NCBI GenBank assembly: GCA_034336665.1
Contig: JAPFBE010000003.1
Location: 14,486,360-14,550,359, forward strand
Length of the DNA: 64,000 bases
Source: Luscinia megarhynchos
Taxonomy: Eukaryota > Chordata > Aves > Passeriformes > Turdidae
Direction: 5' to 3'
Shown piece by piece: positions 1 to 13,300 of this stretch. The notes under the pieces are model-generated. The model was not told the origin of the DNA, ran no database searches, and saw only the letters and a list, made by a program, of their open reading frames with translations. Positions within the stretch are counted from its first letter, which is position 1. Each line of letters opens with the position of its first letter. A program made the position numbers and the translations under genes.

Positions 1-136
1 CAAACCCTGTGCCAGGGGGCTTGTCCTGCCCTCCCTCCCCACACTGCTGGGATCTGCATGGCTGGTGCTCCTCAGGGCTCAAGCCCTGGGACAGGCACCC
101 ACTGCTCAAGGTGAGCCTCAGAGGGAGCGTGGACAG

Positions 137-333
137 GGGACTGCTGCCCTGGGCAGATGGGAACAGCCCTGGGACTGCACAGCAGAGACACAGGACTGCT
201 GCCCTGGGCAGAATGGGACTGCACAGGAGAGACATAGGATACAGGAGAGGCACAGGATACAGGAGAGACACAGGACTGCTGCCCTGGGCAGATGGGAACA
301 GCCCTGGGACTGCACAGCAGAGACACAGGACTG
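137..333 (+). repeat. Minisatellite with a 55-bp unit and a short internal sub-repeat
   Basis: A unit starting CTGCTGCCCTGGGCAGATGG and ending GCAGAGACACAGGA occurs at about 141-195 and again, unchanged, at about 276-330. A truncated copy starts at 196. Between them, 225-274 is built from a shorter GGAGAGRCACAGGATACA-type repeat. The unit length is not a multiple of three (55), so the open frames that cross it read different peptides in successive copies and are unlikely to be coding. Confidence 0.85.
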
Positions 334-3300
334 TGGGGCAGCACACAGGCTGGCTTAGGCAGCAGAACACTGACAGCTGAACTCTGGAACACAGCAGCAC
401 TTCACCTGCACACGGCTGGGGCTGCCTCCCCCACACCCTGTCACTGACTTGGGGATGTCACCAGGAGCAGCACGACAAAAAGGGGACAGGATTTCCTAAA
501 GAGGAAAGATGAGGGAAGAAAAACAAGTCCCTTAAATGTCTCACTGCTGCTGAGGCTGGGAAAGCTGTAAAGAGGGCAAGGTGCCTTGTTCACCCACGGT
601 GGGGGAGAGGGCACACCCCAAGCCCTTAATATTTTCCAGAGAAATGCTGAAGGTGGTGCTGTGCTCTCAATGGCTCTCAGTAGGCGGCAATGAGATTACA
701 CACACATCTCCCCTCCCTCAGCCTTCTGCTGGAGCCTTTGATTGATTTCCTGTAGGTGTTGGTGAAACCCTTGGCACCATAAAGCATCTGAGGTATTCTG
801 TTAGATATAGAGCCCAGCTTAGAACACATTTTCTGTTTCAAAGTTGGTGGATTTGTATGCAAGTCATGCTGTTACAACATGGCTGTCTCGTTAAGGAAGA
901 ATAAGACATCTGGTAATGCTTTGTTTAAGTAGAAAATGTGGTCTAATAGGATTTGCAGGTGACCTCAGAGCAGCAGCCAACACAAGCTGTTTTTCACACT
1001 CATTCAGCTGCTGAGTTGCAGGTTGCATCTTTCCTGCTCCTCTGATTGCACTGCCAGGTCGCAGTTTCCACACACTGCTGAAAAGCAGGGTCGCTTCTCT
1101 GAGGATGTATTTTTGTTCCCCTGCCCCACACAAGTCTGAACAACTCTGTAACTCAGGAACAGAAATAAAGCTGCACAAACTGCAACACATGGGATCTAAA
1201 TCTGGTAAGAACCCTCTTCCAAATGCAAGAATGTACAGACACTGAATTTTATAACAAAGAAGCTCCTGCTGTCTTCAAGTGATTGCAAAGCTATTTGCAT
1301 TCAGTTCTGGAGATAATGAATACATCTGTCTAGTAAATGTTGTGTTAATATTTTTCACTATTCTGCTTTCCATAGGAAGCTTCTGAACTTTTTGTGCTTT
1401 GTCCTCAGTTCTTTGAATGCAGTAAATATTTGTAACTACTACATTTTCTCAGGAGAGAGAGATGAAGATTACAGCTGAGTAGGTGAAACTCCAACAGGTC
1501 AGGAACTGTTTGTGTTCTTGGCATTCAGGAAAAATTGGTGGGATTTCTCATACTGTGTTGTCACTTGTTGAAAAGAGCATGCACTAAGCTCTGTGATGTA
1601 CTAAGTGTAATCACCTCCTGGCTCTGTTAAGCAATTCATCCTTCCATTATTTCCCTCTTATAAACTAAGATCATAAGAGCATAAGGTACTCATGTGAAAA
1701 AGTGACCAGAGAGAAAGTTACCATTGGTATTTGCATGGATCAAGAGATGATTGGTCTGTGTAAACTGATGATTCAGGAAGATGGTACTGAATTAGAACCC
1801 TGCAGAAGGTCACCACTGCAGCCCAGCTGGCTAACACATTGCTCTCTGAATACAGAGAATCTCTAGGCACACACTTCTCATAAATCTGCTCTAAATATAT
1901 GGAATAACCTCCAGCAGTTTTCAGTGGAGGTCCCTGCACTTCTGTGATTCACTTTTCTGCTAAAGCTCAAGCTGCCAAAATCTTGCATGGTTTCTGTCTT
2001 TCAGTGAGGTACCAGAGGAGCCCATGATTTCATGTGGGGCTCTGAGTGAACAGAGCTGCCTATGTAAGGATAGTTAATAAATTTTGTCATCTGTTGACAA
2101 GGCCATAATTTTCAAGGCTCAAAGCTCTTCACTGGGGGCCCTCTGGTCTTTGCCAGTGCCTCCAGACACCTCACAGGCTCAACCCTGCTGCCTCTAGACT
2201 TCTCATCCTGACTGATGGGCACCACTGCCACCCTGATGGAATTCTCCATTTTCCCACTATCCCCTTTTCTGTTTGCCACCTTTACTGCTTAGTGACGCAC
2301 TTTCCTTGGCTGTGCAACTCCTCTCACACGCCCACTCCTCTCCCTGCAATCACCCTGCATTTGAACAGAAGTACCACCCTCTGCAAATCCCCAGAAAGCC
2401 AAGCTGCTGCCAAGTCTGTGACAGAAAGTGAACAAGGCACAGTCACACTGAAATTTCCAGGCTCCACTGAAATTTAAATTCCCATTTTCACTCCTTTTGG
2501 GGGGCTCTCTCCCACTGGCAGAGGAACCAGCTAACCTCAGCCTTCTCAGGATATTAAGGAGGCACTTTTGTTAGAATACATCACTAATAACATTCTTCAA
2601 CAGCTGCCATGTTCATTTTCTCCCTCCAAATCCCAAAGATTTGCTTTCCAATTTGAGAGCTACATCTTTTTGCTTCACCTTTTGTGCAGGGGATGCATTT
2701 ACCTCAAGTGTCCCAGAGACCTTCTGAGAGTGAAAACAAAACAAGAAGCCTCTTAGGCCTCTGGGAAATGGTCTCAAGTTAGATAAAAACAGCCTTGGGT
2801 GCACAAACCTCTAGGTGCTTTTTTTCTCCTTTGCCTTCCTGACCCTGATGTGTCTATGCTGGGAACAGACCAGACACCCTGGTCTGCCACAGGCTAACTA
2901 ATAACTGAAATAATCCCTAGCAAGAAAGCATTTGTGATCTATGGCACAGCAGGCTCTCTCTGCCATGTCTAACAACAGGGGCTATCAAACCTTGCCAGGG
3001 TTTCCCTGGCAGGGAGGTAGAGCAGCACACAGATGCCTGCTGAGTCCTGCAGCAAGCTCTGCAGCCCCAGCTCAGGCTGTGGAACAGCCTGCCTGGGCTG
3101 GTAAACCCCAGCCAACAGGAGAGAGACTGAAGGGATCTCCCCAGGTACAAGGTGAAAAGTAGAAGGATGAAAGGAGAGTGGAGGTGGATTTTAGCAGTTT
3201 TGCAGCAGAGAGGAGAAAATAAATCCTCAGAAGAAGCAGTTGGGTTCTCAGTGCAAGGCCCCATCTTTGCTGCTGTTTGGGTTAATCATTAGGAATCCAA

Positions 3301-3808
3301 ACTGCCCAAGAGTGAGACATACCCAAATGCTTCTAACACAAAGATTCAGGAATTAATATTTTTAAACACTATTTAGATGGCTGGCTGGCAGAATAAGCAA
3401 TGTATTTCCTTTCCCCCATCACCTACAAGCTAAAAGGAACAAAGTGATGAAATCAATTTAAGGTTTAAAGGAGATGGTGATGCACAGCTGAGGCTGGGCA
3501 TGACCTCACTCCTGCACAGGTTTGGGAGAAGCCACAGTGACATGGAAAGCCAGCTCCTGGTAGGAAAATGTAGGAAAATGTTACAAGTCACATCTCTAAT
3601 TACTGAGAAAAGGAAGAAGCAACACAGTATTTAAGCCTGGCATGGTACACCTGGCAGGAGGTGCAATGAAATGCAGGCCTACATGGAAACAGCTGCTCAT
3701 CATCTGCTCTGGGTAAGATGGAGCAGATTTCCCTGCTAAAGTTGACACCTATGCTATGTCCTATGCCACTTTAAAATCAAGGCCTGACTGGATATGTGAT
3801 TACACCTC

Positions 3809-3858
3809 TAACACACACACACACACAGATTTATATATGTCTATACACACACACACAC
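3809..3858. repeat. Interrupted CA microsatellite
   Basis: Two CA runs, about 3811-3828 and 3845-3857, are separated by an AT-rich spacer containing TATATATG. This is a simple repeat with no sign of function. Confidence 0.85.
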
Positions 3859-6800
3859 TCTCCAGCATTTTAATGTTTTCTACAAGTGAAGAAAAGTTTA
3901 AGCAAGCTGAATTAAAACTAAATTAATAGCAAAACAGGGGCTTCTTGTGCAGTACCCAGTTTTTGCAACCCTTCTCTCTGGTATTTATTCCCTTTCCCTG
4001 CCTTCTGATTCAATCTGATTCTCTGTCCTTTCTGTCCCTGTGTATGTGCAGGATTTCCCCAGAAGTCTAGAATCAAGGAAGCACTGTTTAAAAACAAGCT
4101 TTGGTCTATGTGTTGAGTGAAATATTAGTAGCTGGAGGATCATTAACTTTTATATTTATCACATTTATTATTTTGTATTTATTCAATGCAGGTATTATAT
4201 CTGGATTTTACACCACCATTTCCTGTAAAGTGGAAGTATTTTTTGGTTACTGGGATTGTTGCACACAGTTTCTATTCTTTCCTATTACGTAAACCTGCAG
4301 ACAAAAAAAGATACTCCCCAGGGAGGGTGTCACTGAAAGCACCAACAACAGAGTTCTGCACTTGCTGGAGTTTTACACCCAATGGTATGAGCCTGCTTCT
4401 CCTCTCACATGCATGAGCATAAATTTGGGTTTCTTGAAATAAAGTGAACTGTGCAGGCAAGTGGAAAACTCATCTCCCAAACAATAGATATCTGAAGGTA
4501 TTTCAGGCATTTTCCACTACAGCCAAGTTCATTATCAGAATCAGGTAGGCACCATCTTCTAAAGCCTAGCCTAGCCTCTGTAAGGCCTGACAGATGCCAA
4601 GCCTTTGCTGTGGCACTGACTGCCTTATTCTTTTTGTGAACTACTCACAACACTATCAGTTCTCCTTTTGGGTCAGCAGAGCCCTGTGAATCTCTTGTGT
4701 GGTGCAGTCACCTCTGGGGATGTGTGCAGGACAAGCTCCAGTGCCCTGCTGGCTGCAGTGTCAGCTGGCAGGATGGAGCATTCACATGGGACACCTGGGC
4801 TGGTCTCTGAGCCTCACAACTCCTCAGCCACATCTCTTCAGCCTTCCATGCAACTGGAATTGCTTACTAAACACAGCTGGCACTGAACTGAGCATAAGGA
4901 GAAACTCTTGCTGCCTCTCCCTGCAGATCTGCATTGCTGAGCTGACAGGAACATTCAGCCACCTCTGCCATCCCCTCAGCAGTGAAGCACAGGTGCCAGC
5001 AAATGGGCTCCTGTGTTAGTGAGAAGGGAATAATTAGCTTTTTCTGCTCGTGCTGCCTCTTGACAGCTCGTGCACACCTCAAATGAGCATCTGCAGCTCC
5101 CTCTTTGCTCACAGTCCTGCTGTTCCATGAGGTTATATTGGTGGGTTCTGGTTTCAGAGAGGGCATAAGAACGAAGTCACTCCAAAGCTTCCCAAAGTCA
5201 TGGAATTCTGATCAGTGGCAGAATTTTTCTGCAGTAGGGTTAGAGTTGCATCCCTCCTTGGTTTTGGATATGATACTCTACTCATTAAGCTGCCTATGAA
5301 GCCACCAGTTTAACCTTAATCTGCTGATTTTAGTGACTCTCCAGGAGAATTTTACATGATGAAATCCTGACATTTTTCTGTGCCACACACCGATTTAAGT
5401 GCTGTTTAATTTTATCACAAGCTATCAATGCTGAAGTGAAATAAACAGACCAATCACATTTTGATGGTACACTTCCCCTTGGGCCCTGGGGAAAAAACAA
5501 CAGAAAACTTGTATTTATGAGGAAAGCCAGGAGCTGGAGCAAACTGGGAAAAATTGCTAGACACATGGGGATTCTGTAACTTTTAGACAGGATGAGGATT
5601 TCCTTACAAATAATAATTCCCAAGTAATGCAGAGAAGCAATTACCCCTTGAGGAAAAGGCTGTCTGTACCAAGCTAAGCAGTTGCAGCAGCCAGAGCTGT
5701 GAAAGGTTAAGTGACAAACGATACTGCCCCAGTGACATTACTCACCAGTCAGAACCCAGCACAGTCACGCTCGCACAACAGTGCCTGCCAAGGTTTGTGG
5801 GATTGATACCTGAAAGCAAGCCTGAACAGATGGGGGACGTGTTCCTGGTGAGCAACACCCACCCAGAAAACATCCAGGCTACATCCCAAGCTGCTTACTT
5901 GTATGAAAATGTAGCCCTGAGAGTGAAGTTTTCCAAAATGCATCAGCAAGGAATTTGCAATCCTGCTTTCAGCATGGGAGAAACATCAGCGTGGGCAGGG
6001 GCCAGGTTAATTGAATCCCTGCCTCAGTTACCTCTGTAACTCCCTGTGGTCTGCACCTCCCCAGGCATTTCTGACAGGGGCCTGAAATACTTCCCAAAAT
6101 GTTATCCCAGAAGATGTCATGTTTATTCAGATATTCAGATTTATTATTGGATTTATAATTGCACATTATGATAGCTGCACTGATTAGATTCCAACCTAAT
6201 TAAGCTGCACCCTGATTTACATCTTATTTACACAGGGCACAAAACTGCCAAATATTATGCACCCTGCCATCAGCTTCAGAATGCCCATACACCCCCATGG
6301 TCTGTAAGCACCACACAGAGGTCAAAGCACCTTTCAGAACAAAAGCTATTGCTGTGAGGAGTGAAATGCAGTAATTCCACGTGGCTTTTCTAGCCATCAC
6401 TCATGCCATCAGATGTCAGAATGAACTTGTGCACACGTATGGACCTCAGAGGAAAGTGCTCTCAAAGCTGGCACGGAGAGAGGTCACAGCAGAAAGGTCC
6501 ACTCCCCACCCACTGGGCAGAATGTGTTTGCAACAAAAGGAACAAGAGAAAGGAACTGAACATCAGCCCTGACAGACGATGGTTATGCAAAAGCAAGACA
6601 GAAAATTTGCTGGCTTATTTCCTTTATTAAGCCCAAAATAACACCTTTAAAAAATCCTGACTTCATGAATAAATCAAATGCCTTCATTAAAGAAACATTT
6701 ACTGCCATTTTCTATACTTTATTTTAAGGCATACAGAAAAATATTTAACAAATGTGTATGCAATTAAATGCCAGGGACTGCTAATTACAGCCCTTCTGAA

Positions 6801-7622
6801 TGCCTCTGCAAAACAAAGATACTCAATACAATATGTTAGAAAGGGTGGGGAAAAGAAAGAGAGGAAGCTGAAGACAATCTAATAGGCATTAGTGCAGATA
6901 TATGCTGGCCTTTGGCTACAAGCAAAAAATAAGCCATCAGTGTAACCCCAAATGGCAGCCAAAGGACATTTTAGAGTCACATCCTTGCTTCTGCTTCTCT
7001 AATTCATTTCCAAAACATTTCACCTCTAACTAATTATGGAATTTAATGACAGAATGTAAAGGACTGGCTGGGGTTGCAGGCCATTCCAACAAGGCTTTAA
7101 TCACATATCCTTCAGGTTGTAGGATCTTTATGTACTTAGCAGTGATTTATCATTCCTGGCAGAGGCAGGTACTTCAAAGGCAACCTCATATAAAAAATAA
7201 ATTCTGCCTTTGCCAAGCATTGGAAAGAGCACTGAATTAAATTTTAAGATCAATTCCTATAGACAAACTCAGTGGGTTTGTCTATCTGGCCAACAGGCAA
7301 AAATTTATGACAGTACAGTTTTGTAATCAATAATAGCAATACAGTGCATGTTTCTGATTAGAAAAAATTAAAGATGCCAAAACAACATTGCTAAATATCT
7401 AGGCTGTTTTGTGACAGTCCCATTGAGCAGAAACATAAAACATGCATTTTGATGAATTTCCAACTAGTTTAATGTTATACTATACTTTTTATTTTTCAAA
7501 AAAGAATATTAAAACTATTGTAAGCTTTGTCATCTGCTGTAAGGCAGAATGATGTAATTTTATTCACTGCACATTTCCTGTTTGTGAGGCAAAAAAGCAT
7601 AATTTACTTCTTTATAAAAGGG

Positions 7623-7655
7623 AAATATATATATAACTATATATATATATAATTT
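7623..7655. repeat. AT dinucleotide repeat, self-complementary
   Basis: Two TA runs flank a short AACT spacer and could form an AT cruciform or hairpin. It sits in the AT-rich stretch left of the CpG-bearing block. Confidence 0.8.
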
Positions 7656-10261
7656 TATTGGTATTAACATAATGCAATACCATACATTGAGCAAACAGAA
7701 AGAAAACATTTCAAAATACATTTTTTAAAAGTATCTCCCCGTAAGATAGTATGAAATATCAAGTAATTAGCATTAACATTATTACAATACACCCTTAGTC
7801 AAATATATTAAGGAAAATCCACATTCTAATCACAGAGATAGAGGCAAACATCAACCCATAGGGGACTCAGAACATAATGATAAATACAATATCTGAATCT
7901 ACTTCGAGTGACATCCAGACAAATACTGGCCCCAAAACAGCCCTCTGGAGTCTGGGTGTTACACAGAGAATACTTTGTGCCTGCTTGGCCAGGCAGCATC
8001 ACTCACATGTTTAGTCCTAGAAGATAAAGAGGAACCAAAGAGTTTAACTGCAGAGTCTAATAAATCTCAGCGTGAGGTATCTTCTCCATCATCATCCAAA
8101 CGAGTGCCAGTGTACCCTCTGGGAATTCATTACAAACCACTGGGTAAATGCAAGTCTCTGGAAGGTCTGCACATACCTCCACTCGACAGAATACACTTAG
8201 TTTAGCATGACACGGTAAGGGAACTTCCTTCACTAACGTGAAGCACGCTTAAACGACACGACTCTGTCTGGTTGGCCTGAATGGGTTCACTGGAGTTCAG
8301 TACAAGCAATGGAAATTACAGTTACCATGGCTGAATCCCTCTTTAATTCCTCGAGGTGTGCAGAACAAAACTGAGTGACAGCAAAGCCCTTCCCCTGCCA
8401 AGACCCTCTTCCCTTCCGTTCTCCCGTGCGGGGGGCAGTATTTTCTGCAAATGTGCTCCATGTAGACTGGATCTGACTTTGTGCCTAGTCCCATTGTGGA
8501 AAGGGTGCATTCTTCAAAAGACTGGCCATGCCCTTTGACACCTTCCTGGAGGCCTCATATTCAGGCATGTGGTTGTCTATGCTTTAACAGGTCTGTTCTC
8601 TGTTATAAACATCAAAGTTATTCAAGAAGAACTGACTTTCTGAACGGAGGCCATTAGGTTGCTTGCAAGAGGCTGAAGGTGAGTCTCCGTCGTGCCAATT
8701 CTCTAATGATAAGTTTATCAACCTTTGAGTCCAATCGGTTCAGTGCCAAGAGATGTGGTTCCCATTTGACATGGAGAGGTGCTATCAACTCTCGCAGTGT
8801 ATTAGCCTAATATGATAAAGCAGTGATACAATATGTTGAAAGATCGGTGATGTGCCAATATTTCCATATCATATTAGTAAATTAGAAATACTATCATGCA
8901 AACAAGAGCAAATAGCAAATCTGGCATACAGTAGCAGCACTACAGAGCCTTTCTAATCTGCATGCAGCTATGCTTGTGAGGACAGAGACATGGCACTGTT
9001 CTGCTATTACACCTCACTCCATTAAAATATCCATCCCTGATGCAAAAGAGGTATTTAGGGCAGAAAGTTATATATTCTCTTTTTGTAGATATGTTTTTAA
9101 AAAGAACAGAACAAAGACCAATTAAAAAACCCCCAAACAACCCACAAATAAAACAAGAGAACAATACACATCCTAACCAACTTGGTTGGTTTTCTCCATG
9201 TTGAAGACACATTAGCTCATTTGGAAGCACTGGGAAAGGGTCACATGAATGAGGAGAATGGAAGCAAAGAATGTGCCCCAAATCCACCAAACGTGCTACA
9301 AACACAGAAAAATATCCTGGTGGCAACTTATGCGTGAACTAGAAAAAGAGGTGGCACAACACAATCTGGCTCCTCTCGTTCTCCTAGCTGACAGTCCAGC
9401 GTTGTGCAATGTTGGGTGAAGGATAAGATACAGAGCTAGGAGATCATGTGATTTTGCAACCACACTGACATTACACACTTCCATAAGCTAGGGCTTGAGA
9501 ACTCGAGAATCTTTGTGGACCTGTGTTAGCAAAGAAAAGAGAAAGAGAGAGGTGGAATAAACAGCATACAGCTAAATTGTTTACTTAGAGTTTATGTGGA
9601 TATGCAGTCTCTGCACAGGCACTCTCAAAAGCCTGGCTGCTCTCAGTGCATTCCATGTTCTATTGCCTACTACACTAAATTGTAATAAAAAATGAAACTC
9701 CGTGGATCTTTACATCCATTGCCATTTTGAATCCCAGATATGAAAAGCTGGGGGATGTTTTGTTGTTAAAAAAAACCAACGCTTTCGGAAAGAGTTCAAC
9801 TGTGCATAAAGTAAAGATGTAAAAACTCATTCCAATTTAACTGGTGAGATTTGTTTAACCCCTGTTAAAGAGATTTTTTTTGCAAAAGACAGGATGGAAA
9901 GGAAGGAAAATATCAAGCATTGCCATTTTTATTCTTGAACATATCATAAAAGGTCTGGAAAGCAGACAAGAAATGTTGTCGCAGGGACAGAAAACACAAG
10001 GTAGAAAGAATCCCAGATGGAAACATTGGTGCCATTTAGTCCATACATGGCAGCAATTGGAAATGAGTTTCAGAGAGGCAGAGGGTGAGCAGTGCTACAC
10101 AGAACTCAAACCCAGTTCAGCCTCTTCTCTGTTCCTGAGATTTCCTGGGATTCTGTGCGTCAACAAGGAGAGGAGGAAGAAGAAGTGTGAGGAAAACAGT
10201 TTATATAACTAAATTCTAAGTATAGCAGTCAAGAGAAACTTTTACATAACCTATTGTTTAA

Positions 10262-10345
10262 AATAAAAAACATTTGATTCCACAACCAAAACGAAAAAAC
10301 CCCAAGCCCAACCCCCAAAACCAAATCCCAAACCCCTGACAAACA
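10262..10345. repeat. A/C-rich low-complexity tract
   Basis: AAAAAACCCCAAGCCCAACC is followed by further CCC runs up to AAACCCCTGAC. It is the third tract of this type. A smaller one lies at about 9123-9145. Confidence 0.8.
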
Positions 10346-13300
10346 AAAGGCCAAACCAGCACATTTCAGGACTCAGGGGTTGAGGAAAGGGAGACTCTGT
10401 AGAGTACAAAAGGGATTATTTTTCAGATTTCATCCTGTTTTACATTACGAACAGTTGCAGCATTGAAAATAAGAGTCTTGGATTGATTTGGAAAAGGCAC
10501 TAAGTGAAAGAGGACACTGCTGCCTCATAGGTATCACTTCTGCAGCTTCAGGAGATCCTGTCATCTTATGGCTGTTCTTCGTACAACTTAATCACTAAGA
10601 ATTCAGAAAGTTTGTTTCAAAGGTCAGGCTTTGGCAAAAGAAACTTGCCTTTTTGTGAAACAAGGTGGCTGTGAAATAAAGGAGTTAAGGCAAGGGCATT
10701 GTCCAGCAGATGTCTATGCCCAGCTCTTCCTCATGTCCTCTATCTGTGGAAGAACTGTGCTACCTTCAACGCATGGTGGGACAGGACCTGTGTTATGTAC
10801 ATAAATTTCAACTAAATTTTGCACTAGAAAACTATTTCTGAAGAAAACCTGCTAGTAAGACACACTTTTTGCAAAGACTATTCAGTAATATTGCTAAGGT
10901 TTGATTATTATATAAATTAGATAAGTTACCAAATACTGGTAATTTTTCACTATCCCAGTTTGTATTAGTCACTGTGCATGAGCAGCCTTTCATTAACCTC
11001 TTAAGGTAAGTGGTAGCATATGCTGTCCTATTTATCTTAATGTGAATATTATTATCAGGCACTAGGGGGCTTTTCTAAATAGATTTTCAATATCACTTAC
11101 TGATAATAACTAAGCATTTAGAAAATCTGCTTCTCAGTTGTAAAATTATTTTTCCTTATCCTTACAAACCCCACATTATTCTTTCTGTATCACTAACATT
11201 AGCAAATTCATTTATGTAAAAAATCTCCAGCATATGGTTTTGTTTCTAGATAAGGGTTTTAAAATTTGTTTTAAAGGAGAACAAATACAAATAACAAAGA
11301 ACGAGTAACGTGCTTTGGGACGGATACTTTTCGACACTACAATTTATGAAACTCATGAGACTTGCAAACATTTTGAAAAATAAACTGCCATTCACATACA
11401 AAAATGAATGTGACCCTGTGAATACAGCAAAGCAAACTAGTAAGTTTATCAACCAAATTCTGTCTGCATTATGAGTTTTATGACAAATGACCTCCCCAGA
11501 GTGGTTACAGACACAAAACTGTCTGCTGTAAATCTCTGCCTATTTCTTCAGCTGATCTGGTCATGTGGGATGTGAGGAACCTTGTATTTGAGCAAACCTG
11601 CAGCAGTAGCAGGTACTTTACCCATCTAAAGTGGTAGAGACAGAATGTACCTGGGCTGGGATCAGCCCACCAAGCAGGAGCAAAGGGATGCTCTGCATGC
11701 CTTTCTAAGCCAAGTGTCAAAAGCCAATAAAAATGTAAGCAAAGGGAAGCAGAAATTTCTTGTAAGAAAAATACTTTAAGAGTCAGAATCAATAAGGTCT
11801 CAAAATGGCTCTCACACCAGAAGTCCTACATAAGGAAAGGGGCACAGGACGTAATACAACTCTTTTAGACTGATTAATAAATAAATTTTTAAGGAACACC
11901 AGCAGTCACTAATGGGAGGGTATGAAGTTAGAGTTTTCACTTTGATGTGCTTTTTTCATAATAAAAAGCACAAGATTTTACCCCTGCCACTTAAGAGTAC
12001 ACTTTTTACCAATCTTCACATTATATATTTTGCCTAAACAGACTACAAGATACCTGGTTTTCAAATGTTATGTTTATGACAACTTTTCAAAGAAGGGTCA
12101 GGTTGAATAATAGTAGGTTAATAAACTTACTTTTTAAATACATACAGAAATTTTAGAAAATTTCAGACTTCCCATCTACAGTGATCATCAGTAAACCTGT
12201 ATCTACCTTTTGAAGATCTACCCTTTCCTTAATTTTTTATCCTATTTTGTGTACATATTCCTATTCCATCTGTCTATGCATTCAGGAGAGAAGAACTTTG
12301 ACTGGAAGCCCTTACCCACTATCTATTCCAATAAGAAAGCTTATCCAGTTATGCATTTTCCCCTAAAGGTAAATACTTTGCAAGAGTGATCAGGCTCTGA
12401 ACAAAAACGAATGTAAAGAACAACAGGGAAGAGAAAACCTTCCCCATGTGCCCCACACTGTGACCTGGCTGTTTCTGCTGAAGTCCACTGGCAGATACAT
12501 CTCCCTCCTTACTAGGGAAATGGCTCAAGGCTCTCTGACACAGTCCTGGGGAGGAACACTGGCAGATCTGCAAACTGTCTATTGCTCAATGGTGGGAAGC
12601 TCCCACCAATTCCAGGTCTCAGATGCCATGCAGGGATGAAAAGGAGCTGGGAGGGAGACTGGCAGTGAGACTGCCTGAGGAAGAAGGGTTTTGGTGACAC
12701 ATCTGGTGTGTCCCAACACTGTACTCCAAAGCAGCACCTCCACACATTATCCTGTGGGAAGCCAGTTAGGTATGGAAGCAATAGCAGGAGTCACTCAGCA
12801 CTCCTCTGGAGACTTCAGTAAAGGGCACTAAATCAAACAATTATAACACAGGAGTGTGCTATCTGCAAATAGCAAGTTTCAGCTTTTCCAGCATCACAAT
12901 ATGCACTTTAGTGTCCCCCATGTCCTGACTGAGGAACACCAGGAGCACAGGTGCTCTGTGGGAAGCCCCACGGTGAGGAACAGGCACAGGGAGGACAGAT
13001 GTTGGTGCCAGCCCACAACCAACCTCCAGTGCCTGCTCCTCTGCAGGTGCTGCACTCGGTCCCACCAGGACAAGGCAGTGGAAATCACAGGGCTCTGATC
13101 AGCAGGCATTTTTCCTCCCCATAGCACAGTATTTCTAAATTGCAAATGTAACCCAGCTCTCCTATGCACTTCATGTACTACAGCTATTGCTAAATAACCC
13201 TCTGCCTACCCAGTACTAAAGAACTAAATAAACTAAAATGTAGCACAGTAAATTGCCAAATTACTAACTCTTACTATATTATTATAGTGTATTACATTAT

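Larger units (their letters stand above)
1..7600. other. Gene-free region (downstream flank or terminal intron), left part
   Basis: No coding segment with recognisable protein similarity was found on either strand. The first 400 bases contain a GC-rich minisatellite. A broken CA repeat lies at about 3809-3858. The stretch from 2.9 to 6.5 kb is moderately GC-rich with short open frames that do not look like known proteins. From 6.6 kb the sequence becomes AT-rich. It could be CNKSR2 intron, 3' flank or 3' UTR; I cannot tell which. Confidence 0.5.

Noticed and set aside
9..380. Several overlapping open frames of up to 123 codons
   Set aside because: They cross the minisatellite. The repeat unit is not a multiple of three, so the frames carry different peptides in each copy and look incidental.
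8940..9326. A 128-codon minus-strand open frame near the CpG-bearing block
   Set aside because: Hydrophobic and Cys-rich from AT-rich sequence, with no family resemblance. It lies outside the CpG cluster itself.
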